Source: Floridanema aerugineum
Lineage (GTDB): Bacteria; Cyanobacteriota; Cyanobacteriia; Cyanobacteriales; Aerosakkonemataceae
Assembly (NCBI RefSeq): GCF_041929345.1
Contig: NZ_JBHFNQ010000143.1
Span: 3,786 to 67,785 of the forward strand
DNA length: 64,000 nucleotides
Reading direction: 5' to 3'
The notes under the pieces were generated by a model. That model saw nothing but the letters and a program-made list of their open reading frames with translations. It made no database searches and was not told where the DNA came from. Numbering within the stretch: the stretch's first letter is position 1; each line of letters begins with the position of its first letter. A program made the translations under genes and the position numbers. This document shows, piece by piece, positions 33,481 through 45,205 of this stretch.

Positions 33481-35232
33481 TTAAGAGAATTGGAAGACAG
33501 GACGGTTGATTGGGTCAACGTTGGTGTTGACGTTTCCGGCAGTGAAGGAGGTATTGGCAAGGGTAATCAACAAACTACCTGTGCTAAATCCAGCGTTACC
33601 AGCAATGCCATCTCCGATGCGGAATTCTGCACTACCATTGACTACACGCACGTCAATTGCAGCAATGCCACTGAAGGAAAGGATGTCTCCTCCTGTTCCT
33701 CTGGTAAATCCGTTGATGATGTCGCTGCCATCACCACTGCTGTAGCGAAAGGTGTCAATATCAGCACCGCCGTTGAGGGTATCGTTACCTAAACCGCCAA
33801 CGAGGATGTCGGTACCAGCATCGCCATTGAGTCGATCGCCATCTGCACCGCCAAACAAGGTATCAATCCCAAATCCGCCGTTGAGAACGTCACTACCGAT
33901 GCCGCCATCAAGATAATCATTGGCATCACGTCCGTTGAGGGTGTCGTTGCCTTGATTGCCGAAGATGTTATCGTTGGAGTTTGTGCCGTTAATCGTATTG
34001 TTGGCGGCAGTGCCTACTGTTAAACCGATCGCACCCGTTGCCGTCGCCCCCGTGAGATCTGCACCAAAGAAAGTGGCATTGGTGAAATTAACGTTATTGA
34101 GATTGGCATTTACTAAACTGGCATTAATGAAATCAGCATCAACTGCGATCGCACTACTCAGATTTGCCCCAGTCAGATTAGCACCAGTGAAGTTAACTTT
34201 TGACAAGTCAGCATTCTGCAACCGAGCATTGGAGAAGTTCGCGTTTGTGGCAACGGCATCGATCGCGATCGCACCTGTCAGATTTGCGCCAGTAAAAGTA
34301 GCATTAGTAAAATCGCCAGTCGATAAATCAGCATTCACTAAACGGGCATTAGTGAAATTTGCATTTGTAGCCAGTCCGTTGATGAAAACCCCTTCTCCAT
34401 TAATTTGAGTCAGATTTGCTCCACTCAAATTACTGTCATTAAGTCTCGCTCCCGTTAAGTTTGTAACTGTTACCGTGCCATTAGCAGCTACAAAAGGACT
34501 GAAATTTGCCCCGCTGAAATTGTCATCGTCGGCGATAAATCCACTCAGATTAGCACCCCGAAAACTGGTAGCACTGAGATTGATTGGATCGACAGGATTG
34601 GTATCACTTAAAGTAATGCCACTCAAATTAGCTAAGTCAAAAATCGAGTTTTCCAGGGTGACATCGGTGAAATTTGCTAACCGAAAATCCGCCCCAGTTG
34701 CATTCACATTTACCAAGACAATATTTTCGATGTTCGCTCCTTGAAAATTAGCATTAATCAAGGTCGAACCTGTAAAATCAGCCGCTTTTAAATTAGCAAG
34801 CTCTAAGTTAGCGCGGGTAAAATTAGCTCCGGTTAGATTGGGTCGATCGGACTGTTCCCCACTCAGATTAGCTTGGAACAGATTGGCATCAGTCAAATTA
34901 GCATTGGACAGATTGATACTTAAAGTGTTGATCAGCGATAGATCGGCTTGTGTCAAATCTGCACCGCTAAAATCGACATTCTCTAATGTTGCTAAGGATA
35001 AATTAGCAGGGCCAAAGCTCGCATTAGGTGCAAAAATCGCTTGACGGGCATCCACACCAATCCAAATAGATTCAGCAAAATTAGTGCCTCTTAATTGTGT
35101 TTGAACCCCCGCACTATTGGGATCGAAACGAACGTTTTCCAGTCTAGCTTTAAAAAACGTCGAACCGTTGAGATCTTGACCTCTAAAATCATTTCCAACT
35201 AAGTTTTGTTCTTCAAAGTTTAACGCTGGCAT
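33481..35232 (-). CDS. Pentapeptide-repeat / RTX chimera 2
   Basis: 583 residues from ATG 35232, which follows GAGGATT; in-frame codons up to 35250 are less likely. The pentapeptide helix is longer here (to ~430) and the RTX part short (GGDILSFSGIAAIDVRVV marks the end domain). The N-terminus MPALNFEEQNLVGNDFRGQ matches the sister genes. It is separated by 64 bases from chimera 1 downstream. Expected to be exported and extracellular. Confidence 0.92.
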   Translation of the reverse strand: MPALNFEEQNLVGNDFRGQDLNGSTFFKARLENVRFDPNSAGVQTQLRGTNFAESIWIGVDARQAIFAPNASFGPANLSLATLENVDFSGADLTQADLSLINTLSINLSNANLTDANLFQANLSGEQSDRPNLTGANFTRANLELANLKAADFTGSTLINANFQGANIENIVLVNVNATGADFRLANFTDVTLENSIFDLANLSGITLSDTNPVDPINLSATSFRGANLSGFIADDDNFSGANFSPFVAANGTVTVTNLTGARLNDSNLSGANLTQINGEGVFINGLATNANFTNARLVNADLSTGDFTNATFTGANLTGAIAIDAVATNANFSNARLQNADLSKVNFTGANLTGANLSSAIAVDADFINASLVNANLNNVNFTNATFFGADLTGATATGAIGLTVGTAANNTINGTNSNDNIFGNQGNDTLNGRDANDYLDGGIGSDVLNGGFGIDTLFGGADGDRLNGDAGTDILVGGLGNDTLNGGADIDTFRYSSGDGSDIINGFTRGTGGDILSFSGIAAIDVRVVNGSAEFRIGDGIAGNAGFSTGSLLITLANTSFTAGNVNTNVDPINRPVFQFS

Positions 35233-35413
35233 GATGCAATCCTCACACAAAAATTCCTGATCTCGAAGCCCCTAGATATAGATGCAAATTTAAAAATTTT
35301 GACTGTCGCTAAAAGTTAGGTTAAAGAGTTAGTTTTGCCAAACTTTTACAAGCATAGGTTCGATGCACCCTTGACAAAAGCGATCGTCAACCAACCGCCG
35401 ATCGCGCTTTCAA

Positions 35414-37714
35414 TTACGAGAACAAGAATGTAGTTCCAGCCGAGTCAGTAATATTGGTAGCAATATCCGCTTGGGTGAAGCCAGTACCAGCAAGAGTCAG
35501 TAAAAGCTCACCTGTGTTAAAGCCTGCGTTTCCGGCGATGCCGTCGCCCACTCGGAACACAGTATTAGTAACTCCCGTAGTCGCATTTGTAACGGCACGC
35601 ACATCGATCGCAGCAATCCCACTAAAGGAAAGGAAGTCTCCACCCGCGCCTGTGACAAATCCGTTAATTCTGTCTTGCCCATCACCACTGGCATAACGAA
35701 TCGTATCGCTACCTACACCTCCAGTAATCGTGTCATTGCCAACACCGCCGACCAAAATATCATTACCATCAACGCCAGTTAGGACATCATCACCAGCCCC
35801 ACCCAGAATCGAATCAGCGCCGATGCCACCGTTGAGGTTGTCATTACCATCACCACCATCAAGACTATCGGCACCACCAGCACCTTGGAGAGTATCCACA
35901 CCACCATTGCCAAACAGGATATCGTTGCCCAATCCTCCATTCAGGTTATTATTACCTTCGTTGCCTGTGATGTTATTGGCGAGATCGTTGCCTGTGCCAT
36001 TGAGCGCAGCGCCTACCAAAACCAGGTTTTCCAGGTTGCCACCCAAGATGTAGTCGAGGTTGGAAATAACTGTATCAGTGCCTTCGTTCAGGTTTTCCAG
36101 AATTACGTCGCTGGCACTATCAATAATATAGGTGTCGTTGCCTACACCTCCCGCCAAGCTATCATTGCCTGTGCCGCCGTCGAGGGTATCATCACCACCA
36201 GCGCCACTTAAGGTATCGTTTCCGGCTTCACCTTTCAAGTTGTTGTTGCTGGCGTTACCTGTAATCGTATTGGCGAGATCGTTGCCAACGCCTTCTATAG
36301 CTGCACCTGTAAGATTTAGTCTTTCTATATGGCTGCTTAAGGTATAGGTAGTAGCGGTAGATTGGACAGTATCAGTTCCTTGGCTGGCAAGTTCAATAAT
36401 GACATCCCCAGAAGTGTTGACAGTGTAGGTGTCGTTACCTGCTCCACCTTTCATGGTGTCATTACCAACACCGCCGTTGAGATTATCGTTACCTGCGCCC
36501 CCGTCGAGATAATCATCTCCCCCAAGTCCAGTCAGGTTGTCGCTGCCTTCAAAGCCGAAGATGTTATCGTTATCTGCTGTGCCGCTCAGGGCGTTATTAC
36601 CGCTATCCCCACGAATGATACCAACGACATCAACCAGAATAGCACCTGTGAGGTCTGCACCTACCAAGGTCGCACCTGTAAAGTTGACTTTCGACAGGTC
36701 AGCATTATTCAGCTTGGCATTGGTGAAATTTGCACCAATGGCAATTCCATCAACCCACTTGACACCTGTGAAGTCTGCACCAGTCAGGTTAGCGTTTGTA
36801 AAGTCGCCTTTAGATAAGTCAGCGTTAACTAAACGAGCATTGGTGAAATTGGCACCAATAGCAGTTCCATTGAAGAATAAGCCTTCTGCATTGGCTTGGG
36901 TGAAGTTGGCTCCACTTAAATCAGTATCAGAAAATTTAGCGCCAATGAGGTTTGTTGAAGTAACGGTGCCATTGCTAGCAACAAAGGCACTAAAATCAGC
37001 CCCGGTAAAAACGGCATCATCTGCCATAAAGCCGCTTAAATTAGCACCGCGAAACCTGACATTGCCTGTCTGTCCAGGTTCGAGTGGGGCATCACTCAAG
37101 AAGACACCACTGAAATTAGCTAAGTCAAAGATCGAGTTTTGCAGGGTGATATCTGTTAATTTTGCTAACCGGAAATCTGCACCCGTTGCATTAACGTTGA
37201 CTAGAAGCGTGGCTTCTAAGTCGGCTTCTTCAAACTTGGCATTCGCTAGAGTAGATCCGTTAAAGTCAGCCGCTTTCAGTTTTGCTTTGTAGAAATCAGC
37301 CCCGGTAAAGTTGGCTCCTGCAAGATTCGGTCGATCGGACTGTTCGCCACTCAGATTCGCTTCTCGTAAACTGGCGTTGGTCAGGTTGGCGTTTCTTAGG
37401 TTGATTTGTTTTGTGCTAACTAATGATAAATTTGCTCCGGTTAGGTTGGCTCCCTGGAAACTGACAAATTCTAAGGTTGCTTTAAAAAAACTAGCTGGCC
37501 CAAAGTTGGCATTAGGTGCAAATACGGCTCTCGCTGCATTTACATTGCTCAAAAATGCTTCTTCAAAGTTGGTGCCTCTTAGTTGTGTGGCTTGTGTAGT
37601 GAATCCAAATTGGACACCATAGAGCTTTGCTTTGAAAAACGTGGAGCCATTTAGGTTTTGACCGCTGAAGTCATTTCCTGTAAGTAATTGTTCGCTAAAG
37701 TTTAGAGCCGCCAT
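35414..37714 (-). CDS. Pentapeptide-repeat / RTX chimera 3
   Basis: 766 residues. Pentapeptide repeats run to ~375 (NLTGANLSLVSTKQINL, ADFYKAKLKAADFNGSTL), then RTX modules (GGAGNDTYTVNTSGD, GGVGNDTYIIDSASD), ending as chimera 1 does. Its last ~300 residues are almost identical to those of chimera 1, also in DNA, while the N-terminal halves differ, a sign of gene conversion or recent domain exchange. It is the first gene of the eight-gene minus-strand series; its promoter should lie in 37715-38000. Confidence 0.92.
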   Translation of the reverse strand: MAALNFSEQLLTGNDFSGQNLNGSTFFKAKLYGVQFGFTTQATQLRGTNFEEAFLSNVNAARAVFAPNANFGPASFFKATLEFVSFQGANLTGANLSLVSTKQINLRNANLTNASLREANLSGEQSDRPNLAGANFTGADFYKAKLKAADFNGSTLANAKFEEADLEATLLVNVNATGADFRLAKLTDITLQNSIFDLANFSGVFLSDAPLEPGQTGNVRFRGANLSGFMADDAVFTGADFSAFVASNGTVTSTNLIGAKFSDTDLSGANFTQANAEGLFFNGTAIGANFTNARLVNADLSKGDFTNANLTGADFTGVKWVDGIAIGANFTNAKLNNADLSKVNFTGATLVGADLTGAILVDVVGIIRGDSGNNALSGTADNDNIFGFEGSDNLTGLGGDDYLDGGAGNDNLNGGVGNDTMKGGAGNDTYTVNTSGDVIIELASQGTDTVQSTATTYTLSSHIERLNLTGAAIEGVGNDLANTITGNASNNNLKGEAGNDTLSGAGGDDTLDGGTGNDSLAGGVGNDTYIIDSASDVILENLNEGTDTVISNLDYILGGNLENLVLVGAALNGTGNDLANNITGNEGNNNLNGGLGNDILFGNGGVDTLQGAGGADSLDGGDGNDNLNGGIGADSILGGAGDDVLTGVDGNDILVGGVGNDTITGGVGSDTIRYASGDGQDRINGFVTGAGGDFLSFSGIAAIDVRAVTNATTGVTNTVFRVGDGIAGNAGFNTGELLLTLAGTGFTQADIATNITDSAGTTFLFS

Positions 37715-38610
37715 TCAAAATTATCCCCAATCAGGTCTGTAAAAACACGCGAGAATCTGTGTCAAGTAAAACTTTGCTTGCACAAATAGGTTGATATATA
37801 CAAAAGCATTCGCAAGTATAACCAGACCCTAAATCAAGCCTGATTTAAGTAATTTCACTTACTTGATATATAAGGTGAAAGCCAGAGATTTATCTAGAAA
37901 AAGTACTATTACTAGTACCCTGGGTTCACTTGTTACAAACAATCAAGTTTTATTGATTATTTATAAAAATACAAAAACAGCATTACTGCCGTCAAGGGAA
38001 AAACAATAGGTAATTTCATTGGATAAAAGTTTGTTCATAGAGAACTACTTAGTAGCTTTACCTAATTTTCAAATATATGTTTTAGTGATTTTATTGATCA
38101 AGTATAAAAAACTGTTTGGTTGCCAGAGTTTTGTCAAAGTTGATAAATCTTTGCCTAGTCAAGCTTTCAGGCTACTTTTAATTTGTAAATACAAAATATT
38201 AATAAATTAATTTGTATTATTTATTACTCATTTATCTGTTTAACTGCGAGACAATACTGAGATGAGATTTATGAAGTTTCTATGAAGTAATAAATGAATA
38301 GCCGGAAAAAACTACCTACAGACATATATTGAGAAACAAACTTTTTCAGTAAAATATCTACCCGCAGGTAGATGGCTAACAGCCTGGTCAGTTATAAAAG
38401 ATTCGCAAAATGAGGAATTTTAGGGGAATTGTTCCCAACATGGAAGTTTTAAGAGCAGGTGGTATGGTGGAAGCGATCGCTTGTCAAGAGAATCTTAAGC
38501 TAAATTTTATTAAGTCTAGTTTATTTCCGTAAAGGAGTATAATAAATTACTGGAGTTAACAGATTCCGTAGATTTCAGCTTCGGGAAATTGCATTTGAGA
38601 AATTAAAAGG
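37715..38610. other. AT-rich intergenic region upstream of the RTX locus
   Basis: About 900 bases between divergent transcription units. A small hairpin ATCTACC-cgca-GGTAGAT lies at 38356-38373. ORFs of 40-63 codons here lack good starts or ribosome sites, and I do not call them. It should hold the promoter of the RTX series (leftward) and of the OFA transporter (rightward). Confidence 0.5.
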
Positions 38611-39992
38611 ATGGAAAGAACAAAAGTTTTTGGAATGCCACCTGAACAAGGCAGATGGTTGTATATTCCATTAGGATTAATAGTATTACTGTGTCTGGGT
38701 ACAGTTTACTCATGGAGCATTTTCCGCAAGCCGTTAGAAAAAGCATTTAATATTGGAGCTACGGAAAGTTTATTACCGTTCACAGTATTGTTGGTAGTTT
38801 TTGCGATTTTAATGCCTGTTACTGGCTTTTTTATCGATAAATATGGCTGTCGCACAGTAACAGCTGTTGCAATACTGCTCGGTTAAGCATTATTTGCCTT
38901 TGTAGGGGCGAAGCATTCGGACATAAAATCTAGGGTTTGAGTCATAAATTGTCGCCCGAATGCTTCGCCCCTACTCTTAACCGAGCAGTATTGACAGCTG
39001 TTGGGGGTGTCATCACTGGATTAGGTTATATTTTATCAAGTTTTGCCAGCGATATTTCTACCTTAGTTTTCACTTATGGAGTGATTGCAGGTGCAGGGGT
39101 AGGGATTGCTTACGGAGTACCTTTAGCTGTGGCGGCTAGATGGTTTCCTGATAAAAAGGGTTTAGCAGTTGGCTTAACAGTAATTGGTTTTGGTTTATCG
39201 CCTTTAGTCACGGCACCGATTGCCAAAAGTTTGATTGAAACTTATCAAGTAGCAAAAAGTTTCTTGATTTTAGGGATTGCTTTTACCATCATTATTTTGT
39301 TGATTTCTGCGACGCTAAGTTTTCCGCCAAGGGAATGGAAACCCGCAGGTTGGGAGTCTTCCCAATCAGTGAGAATGGCAACAAATGATGATGTGCAAAT
39401 GTTGCAAACTTCATCATTTTATGGATTGTGGATTTGCTATACTATTGGTACTTTTGTGGGACTGTCAGCGATCGGTATTTCCAGCCCAGTTGCCCAAGAA
39501 ATTATTAAACTGGATGCCGGAACTGCGGCAGCAACAGTTTCACTTTTTGCGGTATTTAATGGTTTAGGTCGTCCTTTATTCGGTTGGTTAGCAGATAAAT
39601 ATAAACCGAGAAATGCTGCCATGATTAATTACGTCCTAATCCTAATCGCTGCGATTTTAATGAGTAGCGCTGGACAAGGGAATGTCGCTAGTTATTTGGG
39701 AGCTTTTTGTCTATTTTGGTTGTCTTTGGGCGGTTGGTTGGCTATTGCTCCCACAGCGACTTTAACTCTGTTTAATCCTACAAATTACGCTCAAAATTAC
39801 GGGATTGTGTTCACCGCTTATGGTGTGGGTGCTTTTTTAGGTACGATCGTAGCAGGCAGCATCAGAGACATTTTTGGTAGCTACACCTACGCTTTCTATG
39901 TCACTGGTGTTCTGGCAATTGTTGGCATAATTTGTGCTTGGTTTTTACTGAAGCGCTCTTGGAAAGTTTCATCGGAAATGGATCTTTCTTAA
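38611..39992 (+). pseudogene. OFA-family MFS transporter split by a MITE
   Basis: The reading frame encodes an oxalate/formate-antiporter-type 12-helix transporter starting MERTKVFGMPPEQGRWLYIP. It reads to GCRTVTAV, meets the MITE at 38870 and stops at a TAA (38884-38886) within it. After the element the frame resumes at ACAGCTGTTG (38994) as TAVGGVITGLGYILSSF and runs to residue end KRSWKVSSEMDLS. Removing 134 bases (element plus one target copy) restores one continuous frame. A TTG inside the element could start a C-terminal fragment. As it stands, the transporter should be non-functional. Confidence 0.9.
38870..38993. mobile_element. 124-bp MITE inserted in the OFA transporter gene
   Basis: Perfect 17-bp terminal inverted repeats CAATACTGCTCGGTTAA (38870-38886) and TTAACCGAGCAGTATTG (38977-38993). 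They are flanked by the 10-bp direct repeat ACAGCTGTTG (38860-38869 and 38994-39003). Inside, GTAGGGGCGAAGCATTCGG and its inverted copy form a second palindrome. No coding sequence, so it depends on a transposase encoded elsewhere. Perfect ends suggest a recent insertion. Confidence 0.93.
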
Positions 39993-39995
39993 AGA

Positions 39996-40040
39996 GGGTA
40001 CAGGTTACAGGGTACAGGGTACAGGGTACAGGGTACAGGG
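39996..40040. repeat. GGGTACA heptamer tandem repeat
   Basis: Six consecutive copies of GGGTACA (one GGTTACA variant) just after the OFA gene, of the short tandem heptamer type. Confidence 0.85.
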
Positions 40041-40255
40041 AAAATTTTGACCAAGATTTACAGATTTACCAATGGTTTTAGTAGCTATCACCTTGTCACC
40101 TTGTCACCTTGTCCCCTTGTCCCCTTGTCACCTTGTCACCTTGTCACCTTGTCACCTTGTCACCTTGTCACCTTGTCACCTTGTCACCTTGTCCCATTGT
40201 CACCTTGTCACCTTGTCACCTTGTCACCTTGTCACCTTGTCACCTTGTCCCATTG

Positions 40256-41803
<1,548 letters not shown>

Positions 41804-41840
41804 AATTTCAGCTATAAAAACCTAAACTTTTTTGTGTTCT

Positions 41841-43349
41841 ATGAAATTTAAAAGGCTAACAGCAGTTGGTAGAACAGTTGGTTGCTTAATATTATTTTTA
41901 GGTTTTCCTTTGGGTTTAAAAGCTGTCTATGCTGAAGCCCAATTAGTTGTTTCTCCACAGTCTATAGTATCAGGTAAGCAGAATTCTGCAACTAATATTT
42001 GCCCTGCTCAATTGCCGGAAGCGATCGATGCGATCGTCGATCGACCCGAACATCGTCGCCTTCATTGGGGCATCTTAATTCAAACTTTATCACCTTCGCG
42101 CACCCTTTACAGCCGGAACGCACAGCAATATTTTATTCCCGCTTCCAACGTTAAGCTGTTTACCACCGCTGCTGCTTTGCTGCAATTAGGATCGAACTTT
42201 CGCATCCGCACTTCTGTTTATGGCAAAAATGGCGTTTTGCGTTTAGTCGGACGTGGCGATCCCAGTTTAACAGATGCACAATTGCGCGACTTGGCGCAAC
42301 AGCTACGCCGTCAAGGAATTCGCCAAATTCAGCAGTTAATTGTCCAAGATGGTTATTTTCAAGGATTACCTCTGCATCCGACTTGGGAATGGGAAGATGT
42401 TTATGCAGATTATGGCGCACCTGTCAATAGTTTAATTTTGAATCAAAATGTAGTAGAATTGCAGCTTTCACCTCAAGAATTAGGTCAACCTGTAAAAATT
42501 ACTTGGAATGACCCTTTTGCAGCTTGGCAATGGCAAATTGAAAATCAAACTTTAACGGCGGCGAGTGGGGGAAAAAGCGAGTTTGAAGTAAATGGAATTT
42601 TGGGAAAATCTAGCTTACAAATTCGCGGACAAATGGCTATTGACTCGCCACCGGAAGTATTATCTGTACCTGTCAGAAATCCGGGGGAACACTTTTTGCA
42701 GCATTTTAAATTAGCTTTAATTCAAGAAGGAATTATTGTGGGGCAATCCCAGGTAATAGACAGTGCAGAAAAAACCAATGAACCGGAATTAGCTTTTGTG
42801 GAATCTCCCCGATTATCCCAGTTAATTGCTGACACTAATCTACCTAGTAATAACCTTTACGCTGAGGCTTTGTTAAGAACTTTAGGAGTGAACAATTCAA
42901 CAATGCCAAATCAATATACAGATAGTTTGGGATTAAATTTAATTAAAACAACGCTGGCAAATTTAGGAGTTGATGGCGAAAGTTTTATCTTAGCAGATGG
43001 TTCTGGTTTGTCTCGGCGTAATTTAGTGAGTCCTCTATCTTTAGTGCAAACATTACAGGCAATTTCCCAGTCACCCCAAGCAGAAATTTACCGAATTTCT
43101 TTACCTGTAGCTGGAGTTAGTGGAACTTTACGAAATCGATTTAAAGATACTCCAGCGATGGGAATTGTTTATGCAAAAACGGGTACTCTAACAGGAGTAG
43201 TAACATTATCTGGATATGTTGATGCCCCAAATTATGAAAAATTGGTTTTTAGTATTATGGTGAATCACTCAAATCAACCTGCACGGATTATTCGGAGTTC
43301 AATTGATGAAATTGTGCTTTTACTAACACAGTTACGGCGATGTGAATAA
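41841..43349 (+). CDS. dacB: D-alanyl-D-alanine carboxypeptidase/endopeptidase (PBP4 type)
   Basis: 502 residues from ATG 41841. An N-terminal signal peptide (LTAVGRTVGCLILFLGFPLG) is followed by the class C PBP motifs: SNVK (Ser102-Lys105), SNN (336-338) and KTG (446-448). PBP4-type enzymes cut the terminal D-Ala or the cross-bridges of peptidoglycan in the periplasm. Length fits the cyanobacterial DacB group. It lies 37 bases from the divergent two-domain protein. Confidence 0.92.
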   Translation: MKFKRLTAVGRTVGCLILFLGFPLGLKAVYAEAQLVVSPQSIVSGKQNSATNICPAQLPEAIDAIVDRPEHRRLHWGILIQTLSPSRTLYSRNAQQYFIPASNVKLFTTAAALLQLGSNFRIRTSVYGKNGVLRLVGRGDPSLTDAQLRDLAQQLRRQGIRQIQQLIVQDGYFQGLPLHPTWEWEDVYADYGAPVNSLILNQNVVELQLSPQELGQPVKITWNDPFAAWQWQIENQTLTAASGGKSEFEVNGILGKSSLQIRGQMAIDSPPEVLSVPVRNPGEHFLQHFKLALIQEGIIVGQSQVIDSAEKTNEPELAFVESPRLSQLIADTNLPSNNLYAEALLRTLGVNNSTMPNQYTDSLGLNLIKTTLANLGVDGESFILADGSGLSRRNLVSPLSLVQTLQAISQSPQAEIYRISLPVAGVSGTLRNRFKDTPAMGIVYAKTGTLTGVVTLSGYVDAPNYEKLVFSIMVNHSNQPARIIRSSIDEIVLLLTQLRRCE

Positions 43350-43378
43350 AATTACTCAATAATGGAAATCAACAAAAA

Positions 43379-43534
43379 TAAGTAGGTGTAAATAAATAAA
43401 GTGATAATAGTTATCTGAGGATGGGGCGGGCTAGGAGAGCCCACCCCACAGTAGGGGCAATTCATGAATTGCCCCTACTGTGGGGTGGGCATCTTGCCTG
43501 CCAAAGTTTTCACTTTATTTATATCTACCACTTA
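43379..43534. mobile_element. MITE of the TAAGTAGGTGTAAATAAA family, copy 1
   Basis: 156-bp element with terminal inverted repeats TAAGTAGGTGTAAATAAA / TTTATTTATATCTACC..CTTA and AAAGTGA/TCACTTT inside. The centre contains a 52-base perfect palindrome (43439-43490) with GTAGGGGCAATTCATGAATT. No coding capacity. A second copy is at 55428-55570; both sit at 3' ends of minus-strand genes. Confidence 0.85.
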
Positions 43535-43554
43535 GTTAAAGTCTCTAATAAATA

Positions 43555-45018
43555 CTACACTACAGCCTTTAAATTTTGCGCCGCTTCATTTAATTGATGA
43601 GTACTCACTTTAGTTTGAGTAATACCACTAGCATTATCTCTAGCTGCTGTATTCAGAATATTCATCGCACTTACCACCTGTTGCACAGCTATAGCTTGTT
43701 GTTTAGCATTCATGGAAATTTGTTGTACACTTCCTGCAACATCATTAATTGCTGTTGTCACTTGATTAAAAAGTTCTGCGGTTTCTTCAGTTATTTGAGT
43801 ACCTTGGAAAGTAGCTTTTGTACTTTCATCTGTCACCATAATTGTTAAATTAAGCGCTGATTGAATAGCGTTTACCAAGTGGTTAATTTTCTGGGCTGAT
43901 TTTTTACTTTGATCGGCAAGTTTGCGAATTTCTGTAGCAACAACGCCAAATCCTTTACCATGTTCTCCGGCTCGAACTGCTTCTACTGCGGCGTTTAATG
44001 CTAACATATTAGTTTGATTTGCTAAATCTGCAACTAGTCCTGAAATAGTACCAATTTGATTAGTTTGCTCATTTAAAACTGAGATTTGTTCAGCTAAAGT
44101 ATTAACACGATTAGCCAATAACGACATATTTTCTAGAGTACGATTTACTGCTTGGTTGCCTTCTCCTGCTAATGACAAAACCTGTTGAGCACCAGTCGCC
44201 GCAGTTTGAGCTTGTTGTGCAGATTGTTGTGCAGATACACTCAACTCATCCATTGTGGTTGTAGTTTCATTGACAGAGCTAGATTGCTGAATAGCTGTTC
44301 GTTCTTGCTGTTCTACTGTAACTGCAATTTCTCTAGAAGAACTGGCAATATTATTAGCAATTTCATTTACTTGTTGGGTAATTCGAGAAGCCAACCAAGA
44401 ACCAATTAATACTGCCATAATTATAGCAGCAAGCGTACCAAAGATTGCTGTTAATATTAGAGATTGCATAGCATTAGCGCCTTCTTTGTCTCGCTGTTCC
44501 TGCAACTTATCTTCGGTACTATTCAAATTTTTAAGTATTTGTGCGGCTTGTTCAACTAAAGGTAATATTTGACCTTCGGAAAATACCTTGATAGCTGCGT
44601 TATAATTACCTGCTTTAACTAGTCTAGATACTGCTAGGTTAGCTTGATAAATTTTTTCACCCAGACTCTTTAATTTTTCTAATCGTTGTGCTTGCTCAGG
44701 AGTGGAGAATTGCACTGCTGTTTCTAAAGATTTAAGGTGTTGATTATATTCGCTGACACTTGCTTCATATTGCTGCAAAAATCGTTCTTCGCCTGTTAGT
44801 AAATAGGCGCGAATCATTGACTGTCGTTTGTATAATGTTAACTCTAAGCGATCGCTATCTTGCACCAGCGACCAACCTCGTTCACTTGCTATTCCTTGTT
44901 GTTCTACTTTTTGCGCGTTAATAATAACTGCTGTAGTTGCAGCAAGTGTCAGCAATAAAGGAACTCCATATCCGAAAAGAATGCGTCCTCTAAGCTTGAG
45001 ATTGCTAAAATTTAACAT
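43555..45018 (-). CDS. Methyl-accepting chemotaxis protein with CHASE3-like sensor
   Basis: 487 residues: transmembrane helix 1 (~14-34), a helical periplasmic sensor region (~40-185) with the CHASE3/4HB pattern, transmembrane helix 2 (~187-208), then a signalling domain whose hairpin reads NTNMLALNAAVEAVRAGEHGKGFGVVATEIRKLAD-like (here starting NQTNMLALNAAVEAV). The HAMP region is short and poorly conserved. It should steer phototaxis or chemotaxis through a CheA complex; no che genes are adjacent. ATG follows GGAG. Confidence 0.9.
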   Translation of the reverse strand: MLNFSNLKLRGRILFGYGVPLLLTLAATTAVIINAQKVEQQGIASERGWSLVQDSDRLELTLYKRQSMIRAYLLTGEERFLQQYEASVSEYNQHLKSLETAVQFSTPEQAQRLEKLKSLGEKIYQANLAVSRLVKAGNYNAAIKVFSEGQILPLVEQAAQILKNLNSTEDKLQEQRDKEGANAMQSLILTAIFGTLAAIIMAVLIGSWLASRITQQVNEIANNIASSSREIAVTVEQQERTAIQQSSSVNETTTTMDELSVSAQQSAQQAQTAATGAQQVLSLAGEGNQAVNRTLENMSLLANRVNTLAEQISVLNEQTNQIGTISGLVADLANQTNMLALNAAVEAVRAGEHGKGFGVVATEIRKLADQSKKSAQKINHLVNAIQSALNLTIMVTDESTKATFQGTQITEETAELFNQVTTAINDVAGSVQQISMNAKQQAIAVQQVVSAMNILNTAARDNASGITQTKVSTHQLNEAAQNLKAVV

Positions 45019-45205
45019 TGACAGTCACTCCAAAACAGGTGAGAACTATAGTTCTATTAATCCCATTAGAATTTGTCAGTTTGCACAGAAGCGAAAATCT
45101 ATAAGAAAATTTAAATTTCCCGACCAGATTTTTCTAAACTAGCATTTTAGCTATTTTGAACAGTGCGATCGCTTTTCTTCAATCTCAGCTTTTGTTTCCT
45201 AACTC

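Noticed and set aside
26744..37622. Many long plus-strand ORFs opposite the RTX and pentapeptide genes
   Set aside because: They mirror the repeated minus-strand codons, have proline/serine-rich low-complexity translations and no ribosome sites.
38019..38210. 63-codon ORF in the AT-rich gap
   Set aside because: No ATG start, no ribosome site and no family resemblance.
38410..38532. 40-codon ORF upstream of the OFA gene
   Set aside because: Composition unremarkable and no ribosome site; no evidence of coding.
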